DNA of 64,000 nt, taken from assembly GCF_032085515.1 (NCBI RefSeq), contig NZ_JASXSX010000001.1, positions 558,001-622,000 on the forward strand. The letters run 5' to 3'. Positions within the stretch are counted from its first letter, which is position 1; the number at the start of each line of letters is the position of its first letter. Origin of the DNA: Gleimia hominis (lineage in GTDB: Bacteria > Actinomycetota > Actinomycetes > Actinomycetales > Actinomycetaceae). The translations under genes were made by a program, and so were the position numbers. Of the stretch, positions 58,693 to 64,000 are shown in pieces. A model generated the notes under the pieces. It was given only the letters and a program-made list of their open reading frames with translations, searched no databases and was not told the DNA's origin.

Positions 58693-59112
58693 ATGGTGGT
58701 TGTGAACCACACCCTCCAGATTCTTGCGCAGAGCCTAGGTTGGCTCGGTGCCGTGCTGTACCTCGGTGCCTACTACTTCGTTTCGACGGGTAAACTTGCG
58801 GCAGACTCTTTGAGGTACCAGCTGATGTGCATTGTGTCAGGTTCATTCGCAGCGTTCCTAGCGTCCGCCACGGGGGCGTGGCCATCCGTGTTCTCCAATG
58901 CCGTGTTCGTCCTAATTGGCTTTTACGTAGTTATGACGGTTAAACGGGCGTATTTGAAACAGTTGGTTTACACGAAGGCGCGGCGCGCAACTCAACTGCG
59001 GGGGCGTAACAAGCAGGTGAACCACCACCTCAATAATCAGAGCAATAAACCCGAGCTTCCATTGCTACACGAAACCACTTCGCCTTCGGAGGGTGCGGTC
59101 GTAGCCCACTAG
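58693..59112 (+). CDS. CBU_0592-like small membrane protein
   Basis: A 139-residue protein. Three spans begin AQSLGWLGAVLYLGAYYFVS, then RYQLMCIVSGSFAAFLASAT and SVFSNAVFVLIGFYVVMTV. The GWLGAxLYLxAYxxVSxGKL pattern resembles the CBU_0592 family of unknown function. The remaining 50 residues are hydrophilic, and the last ten codons are encoded by the first unit of a 33-bp tandem repeat, so the tail may vary between strains. ATG at 58693; a TTG four codons earlier is possible. It is divergent from LysR and may be its target. Confidence 0.75.
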   Translation: MVVVNHTLQILAQSLGWLGAVLYLGAYYFVSTGKLAADSLRYQLMCIVSGSFAAFLASATGAWPSVFSNAVFVLIGFYVVMTVKRAYLKQLVYTKARRATQLRGRNKQVNHHLNNQSNKPELPLLHETTSPSEGAVVAH

Positions 59113-59280
59113 GAATCTTCAAAGACTGCGGTGGCCGCGTACTAAGAACCTTCGGAGGCTGCGGTCGTAGCCTGTTAGGAACCTTCAAAGGCTGCGGTGG
59201 TCGCGTACTAAAAACCTTCGGAGGTTGCGAGCGTAGCCCGCTAGAAACCTTCAAAGGGCGCGGTCGTCGAGCACCGGAAA
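59083..59280. repeat. Six 33-bp tandem repeats, alternating two subtypes
   Basis: The anchor CCTTC recurs at 59083, 59116 (as TCTTC), 59149, 59182, 59215 and 59248, exactly 33 bases apart. Units alternate between CCTTCGGAGG and CCTTCAAAGG types, giving a 66-base higher-order unit. Each continues with a TGCGGTSGTMGC-like stretch. The first unit lies inside the end of the upstream coding region. After the block, up to 59507, no gene is supported. Confidence 0.9.
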
Positions 59281-59507
59281 CTGGTGTGCGCTAGAGGGAT
59301 TTCCGGGTGGAGTGGTTTAGCTCGCCTGCGTTTATTTATTGCGCTCTATAAATCCATGCGTTGTAATAAACTGTAGATTGAAAATAGATTTGTTTATTTC
59401 GCAAACCTGATGGGGGCAACGATGCTGCGTGATACAACACCGTTAGTCAACACTCCGGGTTCAATAAACGGATAAATCTGGTAAGCGTCTTAAGGCAGGC
59501 AATAGTC

Positions 59508-62500
59508 ATGAATGCGGTGGAACTCCCAGATTGGAAACGCATAACGCGTTATATGATGTCCGCGCTCGAAGCTGATCGATTAGACCCCATATCGTACAGT
59601 TCCAATTCTCCTTATAACCGCGTTAATCCGGAAGAAATACGAGCCGGTCGACTGAATCTTCAGACCACTAGACATCTTTTCCAATCTGCCAGAAAGAAGT
59701 TGACGGCAAACACTCCGTCTGGACGGCAGACGTTCGTACGCATAGTTATCTCCACCAGATCCGTCCAGTGGATTCCTGGTGGCGACATCGACGGGATAAT
59801 AAATCTACCTGCTAACGTTACGCGCGATGGGTCACTTTCGTTCGCGATTAACGACGACCGTCCGTGGGTTCCACTTAAGTTCTTGCAAACCCCTCATGCG
59901 GAAAGTGGAAGCGTAACTGCAGGGCACCTACATTTGTATAGAAAATTTGAGTTTGGAAGAGGCCGCGAACTCACCTCGCAAAATACTGGTGGCAATTGGC
60001 AGCGGTACCTAGCTCTTGCAGGCGAAATGTTTGACTCAATCAGAGGTGAAGACGACCCGCATCCCAGCGACCAACTTAAAGATACTTCGCATAAATACAT
60101 TGCAGATGTTTGTTACGTAAAGTGCTACGAAGGTCTTTATGTAAATGCTGATTTAGTAAAGCAATACAGTTTAATCTTAGAGAACAAAGAAGGGTCACTA
60201 TATAGAAACGTTCTGCAGTCACTTGGTGCGGACAATAAAAAGGTGGTTTCTGAGTCTAGTGAGGAGGACTTACGGGATAGGCAACGCGTTTCTGGCAGCA
60301 TGAGCAAACGCTTTTCTCTAGCGCCATCCCAGAGAGTTGCCGTGCATGCACAGCGCAAATCAGAAGCGGGAGAGCTAGTTGCGGTTAGCGGCCCTCCCGG
60401 TACGGGAAAAACAACAATGCTGCAGTCGGTTGTTGCAAGCACAATTGTTGACCATGCTTTACGGGGTGAAAAAGCACCGTTAATAGTGGGAACTTCGACT
60501 AATAATCAGGCAGTTACAAATATTATTGACTCGTTTTCCTCGGTGTCCCCAGATGACCCGCAGAAATTTGAACAACGTTGGCTCTTGAAGGTCGATTCTG
60601 CTGGGAGCCTAACCGGTGAGGTAATGTCCAGTATTGTCGCCGCGTGTCCCTCAGAGATAAAGAAAAAAGAGTACGAGAACAAAGGCTACATTACAGAGGA
60701 AAGGAGGAAAACTGGTGTGTACTCTCGTTATTCCACTCCGGAGTACGTTGCAGCTGCGAAAGAGTTCTTCCTTAAACAGGCTGAGAAATGTGGGTTCTCC
60801 GCCTCGTCGTTGCCGGAAGTTTCAAAATCACTTCGACAGAAACTAGTGGAAATAGACCAGTGTCGCCGGGAAGCGCTGGGGCTATCTTTCAGTTTAGGGG
60901 CCCACGTTTTAGACGACGACCTTGCGCAACTGCAAGCTAACTGCGAAGGCTTAGTGCGTGAAAGAGACCGTCTGTACCATGATCAGGACGTGTCGGAAAA
61001 CCGGCTTAACCACTGGGAAGAGCTACGAAGCACTTTGAGTACTAACAGGATTCTCCGGACACTGGGATCCAGAAAAGAACGCCGCATAATTGCAGACAAC
61101 ACGGATCCGGATAAAAAGCTTGAACAAAACGCGGGACGAATCGACACCATCATTACTCGTTACCGGAAGGCTGTTGCGTACCAGTCGACGACTGTTCAGG
61201 CGTGCGAAGAATCGCTGATGCAATGGGCAGTGGAGCACATACAACGTACAAAAGGTCTAACGAATGACAAGGAATGGTTAGAAAACCAACTGAGTATAGT
61301 CCTGGAAAAAATAAGTTCGATTTACGATAGTTTGCTCCCCTCAAATTCAGAGGGTCTATCTGCTCAAGAGATATACGAGCAGGCTAATGCACTACAAGGC
61401 GACTACGTTAAACTAGACGAACTATTCGATAAAACGGTGCGTTACCTAGAGTTCTGGCTAGCGATACACTACTACGAAAGTAGGTGGTTGCAGACGTGCG
61501 ATCCGAAAGAATTGTTGACTAATGACGATAAGTTTAAGAATACTCGACCAGTCCAAACCAAGTACTGGTCACAGGTAACGGCGATTACTCCATGTTTCGT
61601 CATGACGCAGTACAAGCTTCCCAGTTTCTTCACTTTATTTGTGGGGGGTAGTCCGAAAGAAGTAGTAGATGCAGATCGGATAGATCTTCTAATCGTTGAT
61701 GAAGCTGGGCAGGTCAGCACACCCGCTGCGTTACCGGCCCTTGCGTGCGCAAAAAAGGCGATTGCAGTTGGCGATACCCAACAGTTGCCTCCAGTTTGGG
61801 GGCTAGACAACGAAGCGGATAAGGCCATCGCGCGTTATAACGGCATCAGCGATGGACAGTGGGAAGAGCTTCTCCACAAGTATGGTGTTAGCGCCTCAAG
61901 CCGTTCGTCATTCATGGAACTTGCCATGAACGTGTCCAAGTGGTTGCCAAGCGACTACGCAAAAACCGGGCAGAATAGTTTGCTTTTACGCGAGCACTAC
62001 CGTTGTGCGAGAGAAATCATAGAGTTCTGCAACGACCTCGTCTACGACGGGCAACTAATTCCGTTAACTAAGCGCTCTAACGTGTTGCCAGAATCTACCG
62101 TCCCACTCCAATTCAAACTGGTTGAGCACTCGACGGATACGCGCGTTGCCGGCAGTAGAAAGAATGAAATTGAGGCAACTGAAGTGGCTCGGTGGATTGC
62201 CCGCAACCGTCACGAACTACTCCAACTGTATGGGGTAAATAATCCTGATGTGACACTTGGGAGCATACTGGCGGTCATCGCCCCGTTCCGCGCACAAGCC
62301 GAAACTATTAAGGCCAAATTGCGGAGAGTCTTAATCGAAGAAGGTATGGAGGAGAAGCAGGTATGGAAGTTAACCTCGGGCATTACAATCAGCACTGTGC
62401 ATTCACTGCAGGGATCCGAAAGACCCATTATCCTGTTTTCCGCCACCTATGGTTCACAGTCATATAGTCGAACATTTATCAACGCGAATCCAGACTTGAT

Positions 62501-63023
62501 GAACGTGGCTGTCTCTAGGGCGAAAGATTTGTTTATTGTTTTTGGCTCTGAAGCAGTAAAAGCAGACGATGGAAGCGTGTTGAAACCCCTGATTGAATAT
62601 GCGCAAACGCTAGAGAAAACCTTCGGTGAAGTGTCTGAAAACGATTCGTCTACTGCCACCGCGTGCCAGGTGGAGAAATCGATGATGCTTGAAGAAACTT
62701 CAAAAGCGTGGGTCGACGATGTGGACAGGGAAAGGTATCTGTCTATGACACTCTTACTAAAAGAAATGGTGGAACAAGAAGTTATCCCAGCGGGTCCTCC
62801 ATCGGTTCAGGCGATAAATAAAATACTCGTGAACAATAGGTTAATTGAGAAACAATACTACGAGCCGTTTGATGAAGACGTGTGGGTGCCAACTGACGTC
62901 GGTTTCCTCCTTGGTATCAGGGAGGTAAGAGGAGGACGCGGTGCAGACGAATACGTGAATGTAGTGTACCCGCGCGTGTTTTCTGCGGTAGTAGCCGAGA
63001 TTGTGCGGGATCTGAAAGGCTAA
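59508..63023 (+). CDS. DNA2/NAM7-type SF1 helicase (AAA_11/AAA_12)
   Basis: A 1171-residue protein. After a 270-residue N-terminal domain comes the SF1 core: motif I VSGPPGTGKTTMLQS, motif II LIVDEAGQVSTPAALPAL, motif III AVGDTQQLPPVWG, motif IV/V LLREHYRCAREIIEFCNDLV and TISTVHSLQGSERPIIL, and motif VI MNVAVSRAKDLFIVFG. A long charged coiled region (about residues 390-720) is inserted between motifs I and II. Such UPF1/DNA2-like helicases occur in repair, RNA handling and defence systems. It stands alone, so no role is set. The ATG at 59508 has no perfect site but suits the family start. Confidence 0.88.
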   Translation: MNAVELPDWKRITRYMMSALEADRLDPISYSSNSPYNRVNPEEIRAGRLNLQTTRHLFQSARKKLTANTPSGRQTFVRIVISTRSVQWIPGGDIDGIINLPANVTRDGSLSFAINDDRPWVPLKFLQTPHAESGSVTAGHLHLYRKFEFGRGRELTSQNTGGNWQRYLALAGEMFDSIRGEDDPHPSDQLKDTSHKYIADVCYVKCYEGLYVNADLVKQYSLILENKEGSLYRNVLQSLGADNKKVVSESSEEDLRDRQRVSGSMSKRFSLAPSQRVAVHAQRKSEAGELVAVSGPPGTGKTTMLQSVVASTIVDHALRGEKAPLIVGTSTNNQAVTNIIDSFSSVSPDDPQKFEQRWLLKVDSAGSLTGEVMSSIVAACPSEIKKKEYENKGYITEERRKTGVYSRYSTPEYVAAAKEFFLKQAEKCGFSASSLPEVSKSLRQKLVEIDQCRREALGLSFSLGAHVLDDDLAQLQANCEGLVRERDRLYHDQDVSENRLNHWEELRSTLSTNRILRTLGSRKERRIIADNTDPDKKLEQNAGRIDTIITRYRKAVAYQSTTVQACEESLMQWAVEHIQRTKGLTNDKEWLENQLSIVLEKISSIYDSLLPSNSEGLSAQEIYEQANALQGDYVKLDELFDKTVRYLEFWLAIHYYESRWLQTCDPKELLTNDDKFKNTRPVQTKYWSQVTAITPCFVMTQYKLPSFFTLFVGGSPKEVVDADRIDLLIVDEAGQVSTPAALPALACAKKAIAVGDTQQLPPVWGLDNEADKAIARYNGISDGQWEELLHKYGVSASSRSSFMELAMNVSKWLPSDYAKTGQNSLLLREHYRCAREIIEFCNDLVYDGQLIPLTKRSNVLPESTVPLQFKLVEHSTDTRVAGSRKNEIEATEVARWIARNRHELLQLYGVNNPDVTLGSILAVIAPFRAQAETIKAKLRRVLIEEGMEEKQVWKLTSGITISTVHSLQGSERPIILFSATYGSQSYSRTFINANPDLMNVAVSRAKDLFIVFGSEAVKADDGSVLKPLIEYAQTLEKTFGEVSENDSSTATACQVEKSMMLEETSKAWVDDVDRERYLSMTLLLKEMVEQEVIPAGPPSVQAINKILVNNRLIEKQYYEPFDEDVWVPTDVGFLLGIREVRGGRGADEYVNVVYPRVFSAVVAEIVRDLKG

Positions 63024-63112
63024 ACACCCTTCACCTCGACGCATGCCTTAAAGTTTAAAAGCTCACCGCGTCCTCGCTAATTATCAATAACGCGTCAATT
63101 ACTAAGAGGTCG

Positions 63113-64000
63113 CTAGCTTTCCAAGAACTCGTTTGTGTGCGCTTGCGCAACCGAGTCCACGTTTGCGTCACAGAACCCACCGTCGGCCATCCACTGGGCG
63201 TAAGAGCGCATCAGATCCTCATCCATAAAACCCCACTTACCATTAGGTGCAAACCAAGTGGGCGTCATGAACTCCAAAGAATTACGCAAAATATCCGGAT
63301 CCGTATTGCACATCGTTGGAGCAAGTATTTCAAGGGCTTCTTGAGGGTTGTCGCGTGCAAACTCGTAGCCCAAGGCCGTGGCCTGCACGAAATCACGCAC
63401 CAAACCAGGGTTTTCCTCAACAAAAGAATCTGTTGCACACAAGTAATACGCGTGGTGAGGGGTCACACCAACATCATCAAAACTAAGCTGCACAACCTCA
63501 GAAACAGGGGACACCCCCTGGTAAGACTCCCAACCTAAAACGTTAAAAACAGCGTCATACACGCCCTTCTCAACAGAACGAATGTCCGGCTCATAGGGGA
63601 ACGGATCCAACACGTTTACCTTAGAAAAATCCGCTCCCTGAGCTTCCATCGCCTCCACAACCATGTTCGTTAACCGGGGAACCGGCGGGATCGACACCCG
63701 CTTGCCCTCCAGGTCCGCGAACGAAGAAATCCCCTTCGACTTCAAACTAATGACCCCGCCCAACTGATTTTGGTTAAATGTCGCCAAAGCACGCATCGGA
63801 TTATCAGTAGAACGCGTTTCTAACAATTCGCCTAGGCGCACGGCGGCGAACTGGAATTCCCCAGCCACCGTTAAATCAACGGGGGTGCCACGATCCCAAC
63901 CATCCCACACGATATCCACGTCGAAACCGCGGTCCGCGTAGAACCCCTTCTTGCGAGCCACGAACATGCCCGCGTGATTCGGCCACGCCGTAACATATTC
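63113..64000 (-). CDS. NMT1/THI5-like ABC substrate-binding protein, partial
   Basis: The frame is open to the window edge, so the N-terminus with signal peptide lies beyond base 64000. The visible part reads EYVTAWPNHAGMFVARKKGF at the edge, then DLTVAGEFQFAAVRLGELLE, ISSFADLEGKRVSIPPVPRL and QATALGYEFARDNPQEALEI. These are standard for NMT1/THI5-like periplasmic-type binding proteins that carry thiamine precursors, riboflavin or similar molecules. This is a second such protein in the window and only distantly similar to that at 7108. A permease and ATPase probably lie to the right. Substrate unknown. Confidence 0.9.
   Translation of the reverse strand, partial: EYVTAWPNHAGMFVARKKGFYADRGFDVDIVWDGWDRGTPVDLTVAGEFQFAAVRLGELLETRSTDNPMRALATFNQNQLGGVISLKSKGISSFADLEGKRVSIPPVPRLTNMVVEAMEAQGADFSKVNVLDPFPYEPDIRSVEKGVYDAVFNVLGWESYQGVSPVSEVVQLSFDDVGVTPHHAYYLCATDSFVEENPGLVRDFVQATALGYEFARDNPQEALEILAPTMCNTDPDILRNSLEFMTPTWFAPNGKWGFMDEDLMRSYAQWMADGGFCDANVDSVAQAHTNEFLES

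Overview
The window is a chromosomal segment of a Gram-positive actinobacterium, most likely a member of the Actinomycetaceae or a close relative. This is inferred from gene content and order and was not tested by a search. The signs are narGHJI in a 4-base-overlap operon, a class Ib ribonucleotide reductase beta chain, a methyltransferase-topA-tmk-holB block, a topoisomerase I with a Lys/Thr-rich tail, several lipoproteins, and an actinobacterial type I-E CRISPR repeat.

Layout. 0-4 kb: end of narG, then narH, narJ and narI (respiratory nitrate reductase). 4.1-5.6 kb: tRNA-Ser(TGA) followed by an AT-richer islet of small unrecognised genes, one of them probably frameshifted. 5.6-11.5 kb: nrdF, a phased tandem-repeat block, an ABC importer (NMT1/THI5-like lipoprotein, permease, ATPase) ending in a ModD/NadC-like phosphoribosyltransferase gene, and two paralogous YbjN-like genes. 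11.9-14.2 kb: glycogen phosphorylase. 14.6-25.7 kb: a complete type I-E CRISPR-Cas system, all read on the minus strand (cas3, casA, casB, cas7, cas5, cas6e, cas1, cas2, leader, then an array of 21 repeats and 20 spacers). A relic repeat-spacer unit, exactly in the 61-base array phase, lies on the far side of cas3. 26.2-30 kb: a MacB/FtsX-type ABC exporter and a PspC protein. 30.4-37.7 kb: superoxide dismutase, methyltransferase, topA, tmk, holB. 37.8-39.4 kb: a secreted peptidase. 39.5-46 kb: tRNA-Thr(CGT) followed by a decayed accessory islet. It holds a broken Cys/Ala/Gly-rich halocin C8-like bacteriocin gene, a small membrane protein, a phage portal fragment, a UvrA-like ATPase gene with one in-frame TGA, and an opposing ABC exporter resembling bacteriocin immunity transporters. 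46-59 kb: housekeeping and transport genes (SDR, GIY-YIG protein, riboflavin synthase, glutamate symporter, Ohr, ArsB-like transporter, D-lactate/glycolate-type dehydrogenase, DUF998-like protein, zinc metallopeptidase, divergent LysR and small membrane protein). 59.5-64 kb: a 1171-residue DNA2/NAM7-type helicase and a partial NMT1-like binding protein running off the end.

How it fits together. Nitrate reductase needs a molybdenum cofactor, and the ModD-type gene a few kb away is of a family first linked to molybdate transport, but its transporter here is not ModABC. The CRISPR locus has every gene expected for interference and adaptation. The two tRNA genes both border accessory or decayed DNA, consistent with old integration events.

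An unusual trait is the number of short intergenic tandem repeats with exact phase (22, 26, 30, 31/33, 33 and 44 bases). One family, with core TATGTRCCYAA, recurs near 7.0 kb and 30.3 kb. Another, with a 33-base period, runs into the end of a coding region near 59.1 kb. The strongest candidates for something undescribed are the tRNA-Thr bacteriocin islet, the 31-residue amphipathic peptide ORF beside a 56-residue membrane protein near 5.4 kb, and the transporter-ModD operon.
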